From [Clostridium] symbiosum (GTDB lineage Bacteria > Bacillota > Clostridia > Lachnospirales > Lachnospiraceae): DNA of 64,000 nt. The DNA lies in contig CP143946.1 of NCBI GenBank assembly GCA_036419695.1, positions 3,032,001 to 3,096,000 of the forward strand, in the 5' to 3' direction. The position numbers and the translations under genes were made by a program. Below the pieces are notes generated by a model. The model had not been told where the DNA came from, made no database searches, and saw nothing but the letters and a program-made list of their open reading frames with translations. Positions within the stretch are counted from its first letter, which is position 1; the number at the start of each line of letters is the position of its first letter. Shown one piece after another: positions 44,152 through 53,557 of this stretch.

Positions 44152-45426
44152 TTATTTCATAAAGTTCTCCTGATACTGTTTCGGTGAAATACCGGTCAGG
44201 CTTTTAAAGACCGTGCAAAAATAGCTGATACTGTTAAACCCGGTCTGAAATGCGACTTCGTTCGGCTTACCTCCCTTGGCCAGAAACTCCTTTGCCCGCT
44301 CTATCCTGTATTTCGCCAGGTACTGTCTGAAAGACTCTCCCCGCATATTTTTGAAAAGGCGCCCGAAATGGTAAGAGCTGTAATGAAAGAGGGTCGCCAT
44401 TACGTCCAGATTAAACTCGCTGTTGGGATAATACTTTTCTATTACCTCGTCGATTTTATGTAACAGCAGTTCCTCAGAACTCTGTGCTTCCGCTCCCAAT
44501 TCCTTTATTAATTTACTGCAAAACTGTTCCATCGCCTTTTCGATATCGTCTGCAAACATGCTGTTGATAATCTGTTTCGATGTGTTCAAATATGCTTTTT
44601 CCAGTGTATCAATCGGTATTCTGGAGCCGCAGAACCGCTCTCTCAGTGAGTCGGTGAAACTTACCAGTATCAGGCGTATATTGGTCGGTGACATCGCGAC
44701 GGACAGCATGTACCGCATCATCCTGCCCACCTGTTCTTTCACCGCGTTCTGTTCTCCCGCCGTGATACCGGAGACAATCTCAGAGCCGAAATTTTTAAGC
44801 TCGTCCCTGGAAAAAACCGTCTTAGGTTCTTTAATGTCCTTGTAAAATACCATATGGTTCTTCCCCAGCCTGAAACAATGGAACAATCCTTCCTTGCCCT
44901 CGGCATAGGCCTGCGGAAATCTTGAAAGGCTGCTGCAGTATCTGCTGATTCCGATTGCAACGCCCTCTCCGATTTCTTCGTTGACCCTTACAATCATCTC
45001 CGATGCCAGTTCCCTGATTTTCTCTGTGACCTCTTTTTCTTCCGAGGAGGATTGCTGGCCGGTGCACAGGAATACGCCGATTACGCCTCTTCCCGTATAG
45101 GATGCCACCAGCCCCTCTATACCACTTCGCTTCACACACCGCTGAAGGATCTGGGTTATGTTGAAACGTCTCGGGAACTGGTTAAACTCCGGATAAAACT
45201 GGAACACGTCGTTATAATCCGTCTGTATCAGCAGAAGCCGGTCAGGAACGCAGCTGAGTCCAACCAACTGCAGGATCTCATCCACATGGCTGCTGTTCAG
45301 GTTTCCATATATGATGCTGTAGGCGAACTCCTGACAGTACAAATCATATTGCCCGTCTTTTGTACTGCCTTTAAATTTTCTGAAAAATGCAGGAATATCT
45401 TTAATAATAATCTCGTTTGAATCCAT
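44152..45426 (-). CDS. AraC-family transcriptional regulator
   Basis: 424 aa. The C-terminal 100 residues hold two AraC HTH motifs (LDVMATLFHYSSYHFGRLFK and PNEVAFQTGFNSISYFCTVF, then KSLTGISPKQYQ). The N-terminal 300 residues resemble the long sensor parts of YesN-type regulators, with GVAIGISRYCSSLSRFPQAY as in degenerate cyclase-like regions. First gene of the operon with the amidohydrolase and aldo/keto reductase; three palindromes lie upstream. Probably an activator for this operon. Confidence 0.92.
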   Translation of the reverse strand: MDSNEIIIKDIPAFFRKFKGSTKDGQYDLYCQEFAYSIIYGNLNSSHVDEILQLVGLSCVPDRLLLIQTDYNDVFQFYPEFNQFPRRFNITQILQRCVKRSGIEGLVASYTGRGVIGVFLCTGQQSSSEEKEVTEKIRELASEMIVRVNEEIGEGVAIGISRYCSSLSRFPQAYAEGKEGLFHCFRLGKNHMVFYKDIKEPKTVFSRDELKNFGSEIVSGITAGEQNAVKEQVGRMMRYMLSVAMSPTNIRLILVSFTDSLRERFCGSRIPIDTLEKAYLNTSKQIINSMFADDIEKAMEQFCSKLIKELGAEAQSSEELLLHKIDEVIEKYYPNSEFNLDVMATLFHYSSYHFGRLFKNMRGESFRQYLAKYRIERAKEFLAKGGKPNEVAFQTGFNSISYFCTVFKSLTGISPKQYQENFMK

Positions 45427-46172
45427 CTTGCAGCACTCCTTGTAGTCTTTTTTTAATCAAGTGTACCACAAAGCTTTCCTGTTCTTCCATATTTCCAACA
45501 AAAAAACCGACAGACAATAACCATACCATATCTGATATGCAGTCTCCCGGTGTACACCATTTTTTTAATATGTGAGCTCACACTGTGTTCAGAAGAATCA
45601 CTGAATAGAATTGTTTTAAAATAAGTAAGGAAATTTGTGTGTGTGGAATTTCTTTATGTTTTAAGGATAACATTTCCGAAAAGTAAAGTCATTAAAGAAA
45701 CCTGCTTTTTTATACAATAATTATACATACACTTTACAAAGTGGTATAGCCCTGCCGGACGGATATGATGGAATCCCGGTATCTGCTCCTTTCAATACAC
45801 CGCTTCCTGACGGTTCCGGACAGTCTGAATTAAATATTTTCCCGGCTTCCTGTCACAATCTGATTCCGGCACTGTCTAATCTCTTAGAAGGGCTGATCCG
45901 GAGAACCGATCCGGCAGCAATCGAACATCACAGGAGGAACTATATGAAGACATTAATGATTATTTAAACCGGGCTCTGGCCGGATTCCAGATGCCGCGGC
46001 GCTAGATGAGCGAAACATAACAGTACCGTCCTTTAACGCAATAAACTTCCTCCCGGGTAAGCAGCCTTATATTTTTCACCACCTGCCCGGAGGGAATTTC
46101 CTTTTCGTTTGTTGAAACGTTATTTCTTTCTAAAAGTATGCGGCCTCCTCTTACTGAAAGCCCAGCCTCCCC
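45427..46172. other. 746-bp gene-free interval with palindromes and a possible relic frame
   Basis: Perfect or near-perfect palindromes CATATCTGATATG (45527-45539), GGTGTACACC (45549-45558) and TGTGAGCTCACA (45571-45582) lie upstream of the AraC operon. From about 45680 to 45967 one plus-strand frame stays open (reading GIALPDGYDGIPVSAPF...) but has no start codon; it ends in a 7-codon ATG frame after an AGGAGG site. It could be a decayed gene end or chance. An imperfect GC-rich stem near 46045-46105 follows. Confidence 0.4.
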
Positions 46173-46595
46173 TTATCGGAGCAGAGGCATGCTGCCGGTG
46201 AGCTTGTTTACTTTTTTCTTTGGCCCGCAGATGGCCAGCCCAAAGTACTGCAGGGCACTTTCAGGGGCATTTCCCATTTTCTCCGTGAAATCGCCATAGT
46301 CATTGCAGCTCTGTGCCAAATCCGAAAAATCCACCACCGTCAGTTCCTGAAAATCGGGCTGATAGAGCTTTTCCCTGATTTCCCTGATTGTTTCCGGTGA
46401 ACCCTTTAAAATCGGCACAGGAACTCCGATGATGCCCAGATGCTCGTTGCCGTTTCGGTCGGTTACATTCTCTCCAACCACCTCAGGCATCTCTTTTCCC
46501 AGTGTGATTCCCATAATCGCTGTGGTATTTGCAATGATTCCCAGCGGAAGCTGATCATCGATGATCATGACACATTTCTCGTTTTGTAAATCCAT
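46173..46595 (-). CDS. DUF2000 family protein
   Basis: 140 aa. The pattern KCVMIIDDQLPLGIIANTTAIMG, VGENVTDRNGNEHLGIIG and VPVPIL is that of DUF2000, a small cytoplasmic family of unknown function related to peptidyl-tRNA-hydrolase-like folds. A good AGGAGG site precedes the ATG. It stands alone. Confidence 0.85.
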   Translation of the reverse strand: MDLQNEKCVMIIDDQLPLGIIANTTAIMGITLGKEMPEVVGENVTDRNGNEHLGIIGVPVPILKGSPETIREIREKLYQPDFQELTVVDFSDLAQSCNDYGDFTEKMGNAPESALQYFGLAICGPKKKVNKLTGSMPLLR

Positions 46596-46830
46596 TTTTT
46601 GTTCCTCCTGTACTCAAATGCGGTATTCCTGCAGCTCTTTTATGCTCCAGCCTGCTGCCCTGCTTTCTCTGTTTCTAATGCTTATCGATTACCTTATCAT
46701 ATCGGGGAGGAAAAATCTTGTAAGATATTCTCATTTTTGGACCGTTATGCGGATGATCTTGAGGTATAACCGGAAATGGCTCAGGGTTCTTACCCTAAAT
46801 GACGCTTTAATAATAGCGTTGGTACTGATT

Positions 46831-46874
46831 AAAAAATCCGCGCCTCCCATATTGATGGAAAGAACGGATTTTTT
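46831..46874. terminator. Strong bidirectional terminator
   Basis: AAAAAATCCG / CGGATTTTTT, perfect 10-bp arms with a 24-nt loop, downstream of the NYN gene on the minus strand. A smaller stem ACGCT/AGCGT lies at 46802-46819. The surrounding 46596-46920 holds the promoter region of the DUF2000 gene and no gene I accept. Confidence 0.75.
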
Positions 46875-46920
46875 ATCATCGCAGTGTTTAAAATTGAAAT
46901 GATTAACGTATTTTAATATC

Positions 46921-47817
46921 CTACATCTGTTTAATTTTCACATATACCACTTTCAGCAGTTTATTATTTGGATTCTTCATTGTCCTTGTCTCAAGATAAT
47001 CAAAACTCTCAATAAACTGGCCCAGTTTTTTACACTTATAGTTACGTGGATCAAAGCCGGGAACTCTCTTTGGAAGCACGGTTCCTATCTCGGACTGGTT
47101 GATCCAGCCGTTTTCATCGGATCTCGACTCGATGATTGAGACAATCTCCGCACCAATCTCTTCTTTTGTCGGCACATTGTTCAGTCTCAAATCGTCCTTG
47201 ACATGATCCGTTTTTTCCTCCTGGTTGTCCGGAGCTTCAACCTGATGGGCTTTCTGCCTTCCTTCGGAAGGTTTCTTCGTATCCCGTTCCTCCGAAGGCC
47301 GGTAGGCCGCCGGCGGTTCCGCGATTTTAGCGGTCTTCTCCGCTGTTACCTTATTATCCTCCGCCTGCTCCTCCAGGCTCTCCTGGTACAGTAAGTCGAG
47401 GAATTTAAACGTCTCACAGGCGGAAACGAGGGAATTCGGAGTTTTCTGCTCCCCCATTCCAATTACGATCATGCCGGCCTCACGAAGCCGGATTGCCAAT
47501 TTTGTAAAATCACTGTCCGATGTCACCAGACAGAACCCGTTGACCTTTCCCGAATACAGGATGTCCATTGCATCTATAATCAGAGCAGAGTCCGAGGCAT
47601 TCTTCCCCTTTGTATAATTAAACTGGAAAACCGGCGTAAGCGCAAAGTCACGCAGCGCATCCTGCCATGCCATGACACTGGGGTTGGTAAAGTCGCCGTA
47701 AATACGCTTGTATGTAGCAATTCCGTAATCACTTACTTCATCCATAATTAATTTAATGTACTTTTTCGATACGTTCTCTGCGTCTATCAATACTGCAATC
47801 TTGTCCTGTTTATCCAT
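46921..47817 (-). CDS. NYN-domain RNase-like protein with C-terminal LOTUS/OST-HTH domain
   Basis: 298 aa. The NYN (PIN-like) domain covers about residues 1-150 with the acidic residues IAVLIDAENV, ASDSALIIDAMD and LVTSDSDF. After a charged, low-complexity linker (about 155-225) comes an OST-HTH/LOTUS domain (about 225-295: EIGAEIVSIIESRSDENGWI, GFDPRNYKCKKLGQFIES). The combination (LabA/DUF88 type) suggests RNA binding and cleavage; the target is unknown. Start at 47817, 5 nt after GGAGG. Confidence 0.9.
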   Translation of the reverse strand: MDKQDKIAVLIDAENVSKKYIKLIMDEVSDYGIATYKRIYGDFTNPSVMAWQDALRDFALTPVFQFNYTKGKNASDSALIIDAMDILYSGKVNGFCLVTSDSDFTKLAIRLREAGMIVIGMGEQKTPNSLVSACETFKFLDLLYQESLEEQAEDNKVTAEKTAKIAEPPAAYRPSEERDTKKPSEGRQKAHQVEAPDNQEEKTDHVKDDLRLNNVPTKEEIGAEIVSIIESRSDENGWINQSEIGTVLPKRVPGFDPRNYKCKKLGQFIESFDYLETRTMKNPNNKLLKVVYVKIKQM

Positions 47818-47879
47818 AAATGCCTCCAACATTTTATCAACTGGGGAAATTATATCATATAGGGGGGGTTTATTCAAAT

Positions 47880-48051
47880 AGAAATGGGGATTGTCTTCAG
47901 TCCCGGGGAAAGGGGAGCGCTGGGTGGGGATTCCGGAAGAAAGAAATCTCCTGCAGGGACCCGCTTCCGCTTATGGAGTGCATAACGGTACTAGGACGCC
48001 TGAAAAACGCCGTCCAAGTGCCGATGGACTCCAACGTCCCCTTCGGGGATT
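47880..48051. other. GC-rich gene-free stretch with small hairpins
   Basis: Contains GGACG...CGTCC near 47994-48016 and TCCCC-ttc-GGGGA followed by TTTT near 48033-48049. The second resembles a plus-strand terminator although no plus-strand gene precedes it, so a small RNA is conceivable. Confidence 0.3.
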
Positions 48052-48654
48052 TTAACTCTGGATTCCTGTTTCTTTGTAATGTACGGTTGATTTGTTCCAG
48101 TATTCTTTATATACTCTCCCGTTCTGTCCGTCGAGATTGAGTTGGTACATGCGGAAGGTTACCAGGATGTTTTTGGGCTGCCACTGCTCTTCGTAGCTGT
48201 ACTCGTAGCCCATGCCAAGCTGCCTCATTACGCCGCCGCTTCGGGGGTTTTTGACGTCATGGGTGGCCGTGATATAGGGCATGCCGTCTTTTTTCAACTG
48301 TTCAATCAGCGCTCTGCCCGCCTCGGTGACTATCCCCCGATGCCAGAATTCTTTCCGAAGTCCGTAACCTAAATCATGATTATCCTCAACACTGACCTTG
48401 ATGTATCCGATTGGGATATTATCCTCTTTCAGACAAATGGCATATTGATAACCCCTGGGCTGCTGATAGGCAGAAATGTACTTTTCCATTAAAAATTCCC
48501 CGGCTTCCTCCACCGATTTTAACGGAAACCAGGGCAAAAAGGTATTCACATCCTCATCACTGTAAATTGCAAACAGAGCATTAACGTCATCCTCTGTAAA
48601 TTTTCTCAAAATAAGCCTCTCCGTCTCAAGCGCCGGAGTATTCTCATAATTCAT
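48052..48654 (-). CDS. GNAT-family acetyltransferase (RimJ/RimL type)
   Basis: 200 aa. Starts with the typical ETERLILRKFTEDDVNALF; acetyl-CoA motif is LRKEFWHRGIVTEAGRALIEQL, then YITATHDVKNPRSGGVMRQLGM. Start at 48654 follows AAAGGA; an in-frame frame open up to 48819 gives 55 residues without family similarity. Substrate may be a protein N-terminus or a small amine. Isolated gene. Confidence 0.9.
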   Translation of the reverse strand: MNYENTPALETERLILRKFTEDDVNALFAIYSDEDVNTFLPWFPLKSVEEAGEFLMEKYISAYQQPRGYQYAICLKEDNIPIGYIKVSVEDNHDLGYGLRKEFWHRGIVTEAGRALIEQLKKDGMPYITATHDVKNPRSGGVMRQLGMGYEYSYEEQWQPKNILVTFRMYQLNLDGQNGRVYKEYWNKSTVHYKETGIQS

Positions 48655-48819
48655 AATCCAGTATTCCTTTCCGTTTCCAGTTATCACATCATAGCGGCCG
48701 TCTATTTTAATATACAACCTTCCCCAGTCTATGTCACGCCATATCTCATACCGTATCCCCAGTACCACATCCCCAGAATATATCCGCGTACATGGATACC
48801 CAGCGCACGCATAGGCCAA

Positions 48820-48898
48820 TAAAAAAGTACTTTATCCCGCTTGTAATGAGATAGACACCTGCAGGAGGTGTCATATCATCCACTCGGAATAAAGTACT
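48820..48898 (-). terminator. Nested hairpin terminator after the TIGR04076 gene
   Basis: Outer arms AGTACTTTATCCCG (48826-48839) / CGGAATAAAGTACT (48885-48898), 13 of 14 paired, enclose GACACCT-gcagg-AGGTGTC (48854-48872). The minus-strand transcript then runs into TTTTTTATT. The rest of 48655-49006 shows nothing else. Confidence 0.65.
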
Positions 48899-49006
48899 AT
48901 CACAATTCTATAAACTGCCAGACGCGTAAACAGAATCCTTCGCGGCACAAGCCGTGGCTGCAACAATACCGGCCCTGCCGTCCGCGTCCTCTTTCCTCAG
49001 CTTCAT

Positions 49007-49342
49007 TTAAAGATCAAAAGGCTGAACTTCATCTCTCTCAATCAAAAACGTTACCGGTCTCAGTCCGTCTGTACAGCAGCCGACCTCAACTCCGTCTTCT
49101 TTCGTCCAGGGTGCGTAGGAACCGCCTCGGCTGATCGTCAGCATCTGTGGGTAAAGAGCGGCCCATGCCTGAGGACAGAACCCCTCCGGACATGTCATAA
49201 ATGCATCTACGATAATTTCCTGGCCCTCTTTAAAGCCTCCGCATGGTTTCAGTTCTTTTCCGATCGATAAATATTTCTCTGCCAGTTCCGGATAGATTGC
49301 TGTCTTTAATACTGTTAATTTTACTTTATACATTTCTGCCAT
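49007..49342 (-). CDS. TIGR04076 family protein
   Basis: 111 aa, cysteine-containing small protein. The pattern CPEGFCPQAWAALYP, a Gly-Gly turn, then GCCTDGLRPVTFLIER is characteristic of the TIGR04076 family, whose function is not established. A CC pair and CPEGFC may bind metal. Single gene with AGAGG before the ATG. Confidence 0.85.
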   Translation of the reverse strand: MAEMYKVKLTVLKTAIYPELAEKYLSIGKELKPCGGFKEGQEIIVDAFMTCPEGFCPQAWAALYPQMLTISRGGSYAPWTKEDGVEVGCCTDGLRPVTFLIERDEVQPFDL

Positions 49343-49537
49343 GATTTTATACCTCTTTTTTCTTTCATTATTTTTGTGTAGTAGTTAAATTTTTTATCTC
49401 AGCATATTCTTTACATTTACATTATTTAATCATCTGTTCCGGGCGTCAGGCCGCCCGTCTGCGGCGCCCGTTTTCCCACCGGTTCCGGCTATACGCTTTA
49501 CGGCAGCCGGATGACGCCCGGATATCCGGTACCCCTG

Positions 49538-50620
49538 TCAATACGCCAGAATTCTGGCCGGGTTATCGATCATGATACTCCTGATTGCATAATCCGACAC
49601 ACCGCCGTATTGTTTGAGCGCCGGTACTGCAAATTTGGTAAGACGGCAGTAGCCTTCCCCGCCACATCGTCTGGCCATTGTTTTGACGCACATATCGGTG
49701 CCCAGTACCATCTGCCGGCAGTGGCCTTCATTAATCAGTTTTACAAGGCCGGCTAATTTCATATAATCCGGATTTGACTGGGAACCCAGGGCCTCCAGGT
49801 CAATCTGGCCCGACATGAACTCCACGGATACGTTGGCTCCCTCTGAAAGGATTGCTTTCGCCACATCCAGGTTAAGAGCCCAAAGCTCCGGATACCGTAT
49901 CATCTCCGACAGTCCCCTGTTGTTCGCCATCGGAACATGTGCAATGACAATCTTCTCTGCCGGGACGCCTTCTTCCTTCAGGACTTCCACAACCTTCCTT
50001 GGATCGCCTCCTCCCTGGCCGCAGGGATGAACCGTAATCGACATCCCCGTATCCTTTGCCATCTGGCCTCCGGCCCGCAGGGACATCTCCTCTCTCCTTG
50101 TGAAGCTTGAAAGCGCTATTTTTACACAGCCGGGTTTCACTCCGGTATCCCCGATGCCGTTTTCAAACTCCTCCATCATACGCTGATAGAAATCGGCTGT
50201 CTTCCAGCCGTCAAAACGTCCCATCCAGGATGATTCAATATAAAAGCCGGTGGCCGTGATAATATTGACCCCTGTCTTTTCTGAAATTCTTTTAATCGCC
50301 GCCACATCCAGGCGGATTCCCGGAACGCTCAGTTCCAGCAGGGAATCTCCTCCCGATTCTTTATAATCGGCAACTTCTCCCGTCATAACTTCCTCATCGT
50401 CAAGATTCATTGCATCCTGGCACAGGGTAAAGTTGCGTTTTAAAAGGCCGATATTTTCCAGTGAAATCTTGTCTTCCCATTGAATTGGGAGGTTCTTCGG
50501 CATCGAAGGGCGGCAAATCTCCCCCATATCGGTCCCGTCAAACATCACATGTTCGTGCATATCGGTATAGCCTAATTCCTCCGGTGCAATGTCACCGCAC
50601 ACAGTTGTAATCCTGGGCAT
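49538..50620 (-). CDS. Phosphotriesterase-family metal hydrolase, copy 2
   Basis: 360 aa. Metal ligands: His22/His24 (MHEHV), Lys167 (CVKIAL), His198 (TVHP), His228 (IAHV), Asp309 (GTDMC), all in the same positions as copy 1 at 21595. Start at 50620 lies 5 nt after AAGGAGG. It is the last gene of dpp2 (58 bp after the ATPase); here no amidohydrolase follows. A 12-bp palindrome CCGGATATCCGG lies just downstream at 49518-49529. Confidence 0.9.
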   Translation of the reverse strand: MPRITTVCGDIAPEELGYTDMHEHVMFDGTDMGEICRPSMPKNLPIQWEDKISLENIGLLKRNFTLCQDAMNLDDEEVMTGEVADYKESGGDSLLELSVPGIRLDVAAIKRISEKTGVNIITATGFYIESSWMGRFDGWKTADFYQRMMEEFENGIGDTGVKPGCVKIALSSFTRREEMSLRAGGQMAKDTGMSITVHPCGQGGGDPRKVVEVLKEEGVPAEKIVIAHVPMANNRGLSEMIRYPELWALNLDVAKAILSEGANVSVEFMSGQIDLEALGSQSNPDYMKLAGLVKLINEGHCRQMVLGTDMCVKTMARRCGGEGYCRLTKFAVPALKQYGGVSDYAIRSIMIDNPARILAY

Positions 50621-50678
50621 AGTATCCTCCTTAAATGAAACATAATGATTCCGTACTTTCATAGCTGCCTCACTGCTC

Positions 50679-51656
50679 TCAGCCGTTGCCCTCCATTAAA
50701 TGGCAGGCCGCAAGATGTCCGTCTCCGCATGGGTGGAGCTTCGGATTTTCTTTTTCGCAGCGCTCCGTCGCATACTGGCATCGCGGATGGAAGGGACAAC
50801 CGCTTGGGCGGTTGGCCGGGTCGGCGATATTTCCTTCTATTACCTGCAGACGGCTTGCCTTGGTCTGAAGCGTCGGAATACAGGTGAGAAGCCCCTTCGT
50901 GTAGGGATGCTTCGGATGTTTAAACAGGTCGGCCGTATAGGCCTCCTCCACAATCTGGCCGCTGTAAAATACCACAACGCGGTCGGCGACGTCGGAGATT
51001 ACGCCCAAATCATGCGTCACAATCATAATGCTCATTCCGTATTCGCCGCGGAGCTTCTTAATCAAATCCATAATCTGTGCCTGGATTGTCACATCCAGAG
51101 CCGTAGTCGGCTCGTCCGCCAGCAGAATCTGCGGTTTACAGGCCAGGGCCATGGCAATCATAACCCTCTGGCGCATGCCTCCGGAAAGCTGGTGGGGATA
51201 GTCATTGATCCTTTTTTCCGCATTGGGGATCTCCACCTGTTTGAGAAGTTCCAGGGCCTTTGCCATCGCCGCATTTTTCAGCATCCTCTCATGCAGCATC
51301 AGGCTCTCTGCAATCTGCGGTCCGATTTTAATAACCGGATCCAGGCTGGTCATTGGCTCCTGGAATATCATGGAAATCTCTTTTCCCCTGATTCTGGTGA
51401 AATCCCTCATCGGCATATCCAGAATGTTCTGGCCTTTATAGTAGATTTCCCCTTCTATCTGTGCGGGCGGCGTCTTTAAAAGACGCAGAATCGCCGACAT
51501 CGTAACGCTCTTGCCGCATCCTGACTCTCCTACAATTCCCAGAGTCTCACCTTTGCCCAGTGACAGGTTCACGCCGTTTACCGCATGGATTGCTCCGCCG
51601 TCCATTGGAAATTTTACGAACAGATTTTTTATTTCCAAAATTTTATCATTATCCAA
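50679..51656 (-). CDS. Peptide-type ABC importer ATPase (DppD-like), dpp2
   Basis: 325 aa, with Walker [11 protein letters not shown], signature LSGGMRQRVMIA, Walker [12 protein letters not shown] and a CPFHPRC cluster near the C-terminus. The start codon is TTG at 51656, 7 nt after GGAGG; no upstream ATG fits. Same gene order and role as the dpp1 copy. Confidence 0.92.
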   Translation of the reverse strand: MDNDKILEIKNLFVKFPMDGGAIHAVNGVNLSLGKGETLGIVGESGCGKSVTMSAILRLLKTPPAQIEGEIYYKGQNILDMPMRDFTRIRGKEISMIFQEPMTSLDPVIKIGPQIAESLMLHERMLKNAAMAKALELLKQVEIPNAEKRINDYPHQLSGGMRQRVMIAMALACKPQILLADEPTTALDVTIQAQIMDLIKKLRGEYGMSIMIVTHDLGVISDVADRVVVFYSGQIVEEAYTADLFKHPKHPYTKGLLTCIPTLQTKASRLQVIEGNIADPANRPSGCPFHPRCQYATERCEKENPKLHPCGDGHLAACHLMEGNG

Positions 51657-51684
51657 CTTCGTACCTCCTAAAGCGTTACTGCCA

Positions 51685-52503
51685 TTATTTTAATTTGGGG
51701 TCCAGATAATCTCTGATACCATCGCCCAAAAGATTGAATGCAAAGATTGTCAGTGCAATCATCAGTCCGGCGAAACCTGCAATCCAGGGTGCGTTGAATA
51801 TGTAGCTCTTGCCTTCGCTGATAACAAGTCCCCAGGACGGTGTCGGTTTCGGAATGCCGAATCCCAGATATCCCAGTGAGGACTCCGCCATTATGGAACC
51901 GCCGACGCTGAAAGAAAGAATTACGAAAATCTGAGGCAGCGTATTCGGAAGGATATGGCGGAACAGAATCTTACTGCTCTTTGTGCCCATGGATTTCGCC
52001 GCCATAACATAGGTTCTCTCCCCCACGTTCAGGGCCGCCCCTCTTGTAACACGGTAAAAGGCCGGTATTAACGGAACTCCCAGCGACAGGCACATGTTGA
52101 GGACGGACGGCCCCAGGGCGATTCCAATCAGCAGTGAAAGCAAAATCGATGGGAATGACATGAATACGTCCATGACACGGCCCAGGGCAAAGTCGAAGGG
52201 ACCTTTAAAATATCCGCCCATCAGGCCGAGAACGGAACCGAGCACCAGGCCCAGCGCCACCGCTGCCAGGGATACGGTCAGGGAAATTCTGGCTCCGTAG
52301 ATAACTCTGGTCCAGACATCGCGGCCAAAGTTGTCAGTGCCCATAATATGTTTGGCGCTGGGCGGCTGCAGCTTATCGGAAAGCGTTATCGTATCAAATG
52401 CATAAGGGGTCAGAAAATTGGCAAAAACCGCCAGACAGACGATGACAGCCAGGATAAGCAGGCCGGCCGCAATCCCCTTATTTTTCTTTAAAAATTTAAT
52501 CAT
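51685..52503 (-). CDS. ABC importer permease (DppC-like), dpp2
   Basis: 272 aa, about six membrane helices, EAA loop TRGAALNVGERTYVMAAKSMG. ATG 52503 has AGGAGG 8 nt upstream; a longer start at 52533 would overlap the DppF gene. Confidence 0.92.
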   Translation of the reverse strand: MIKFLKKNKGIAAGLLILAVIVCLAVFANFLTPYAFDTITLSDKLQPPSAKHIMGTDNFGRDVWTRVIYGARISLTVSLAAVALGLVLGSVLGLMGGYFKGPFDFALGRVMDVFMSFPSILLSLLIGIALGPSVLNMCLSLGVPLIPAFYRVTRGAALNVGERTYVMAAKSMGTKSSKILFRHILPNTLPQIFVILSFSVGGSIMAESSLGYLGFGIPKPTPSWGLVISEGKSYIFNAPWIAGFAGLMIALTIFAFNLLGDGIRDYLDPKLK

Positions 52504-52519
52504 AGCTTTATCCTCCTGC

Positions 52520-53536
52520 CTATTCCTGTACAATGCTTAAATCCAGTTCCCCGGCCCTGTGGCAGGCGACCTGATGGCCCGGTGAAAACTCGGTAAGCTC
52601 CGGCTCCTCACAGCGGCATAAATCCTTAACAAATGGACATCTGTCCTGGAAAATGCAGCCCTTTGGAGGGTTCATGAGGTTCGGAAGATCCCCCTGCAGA
52701 ATCAAACGTTTCGTCTTCACGTCGGGGTCCGGAATCGGCACTGCCGAGAGAAGAGCGCAGCTATATGGATGGAGACAGTTTTCAAACAGCTCGTCCTTAT
52801 CAGCAACCTCCACCAGCTTACCAAAATACATAACCCCGATCTTATCGGAAACAAATTTTACCACTGCCAGGTTGTGGGAAATAAATACATAGGTCAGGCC
52901 GTTTTTCTCCTTTAAATCCAGAAGAAGGTTCAGTATCTGCGCCTGGATGGAAACGTCCAGCGCCGATACGACTTCATCACAGAGCAGCAGTTTCGGCGAC
53001 AGGGCAAGACTTCTGGCGATGCAGAGCCTCTGCCTCTGTCCTCCCGATAACTGGTGGGGATAGCGGACCATCAGTTTCTCGGGCAGCCCCACTTCCTGAA
53101 ACAGCTCTTTTACACGTTCGTTTATCTGTTCCCTGCTGTAGCCAAAATTCTCCATCGGCTCGGCAACAATCTGTTTTAAATTAAACCGCGGATTCAGGGA
53201 GTCGTAAGGATCCTGGAACACGATCTGCATGTCCTTGCGGATTGCATCTAACTGCCGCTTCGGCATGTTCGTGATATCCTGGCCGTCGAAAATGACCTTT
53301 CCCCCTGATGCTTCCATCAGTTTCATAACCAGCTTCGCCAGCGTGCTCTTTCCACAGCCGGATTCTCCGACGAGTCCAAAGGTTTCTCCGCGTTTTACAG
53401 AAAAGGACACCTGATTGACAGCCTTGAATACTGTTTTATCAAATAATTTTCCACTGCTTGCTTTATAATATTTGCATATATTTTCTACCTGCAGGATATC
53501 GTCGTTATCCTGCACACATTCCTGCATTACACTCAT
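52520..53536 (-). CDS. ABC importer ATPase (DppF-like), dpp2
   Basis: 338 aa. Walker [11 protein letters not shown], signature LSGGQRQRLCIA, Walker B LLLCDEVVSALD, C-terminal CIFQDRCPF. Lacks the charged N-terminal repeat seen in the dpp1 copy. The ribosome site is weak (AAAGGCAG). Confidence 0.92.
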   Translation of the reverse strand: MSVMQECVQDNDDILQVENICKYYKASSGKLFDKTVFKAVNQVSFSVKRGETFGLVGESGCGKSTLAKLVMKLMEASGGKVIFDGQDITNMPKRQLDAIRKDMQIVFQDPYDSLNPRFNLKQIVAEPMENFGYSREQINERVKELFQEVGLPEKLMVRYPHQLSGGQRQRLCIARSLALSPKLLLCDEVVSALDVSIQAQILNLLLDLKEKNGLTYVFISHNLAVVKFVSDKIGVMYFGKLVEVADKDELFENCLHPYSCALLSAVPIPDPDVKTKRLILQGDLPNLMNPPKGCIFQDRCPFVKDLCRCEEPELTEFSPGHQVACHRAGELDLSIVQE

Positions 53537-53557
53537 TGTCCCAACTGCCTTTCTTCA

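Noticed and set aside
45571..45582. TGTGAGCTCACA as a CRP site
   Set aside because: CRP sites need TGTGA and TCACA six bases apart; here the halves are only two bases apart, and clostridia generally lack cAMP-CRP control.
46561..46902. Plus-strand open frame of 113 codons across the DUF2000 start and terminator
   Set aside because: It runs through a strong terminator, overlaps the DUF2000 ribosome site and has no similarity.
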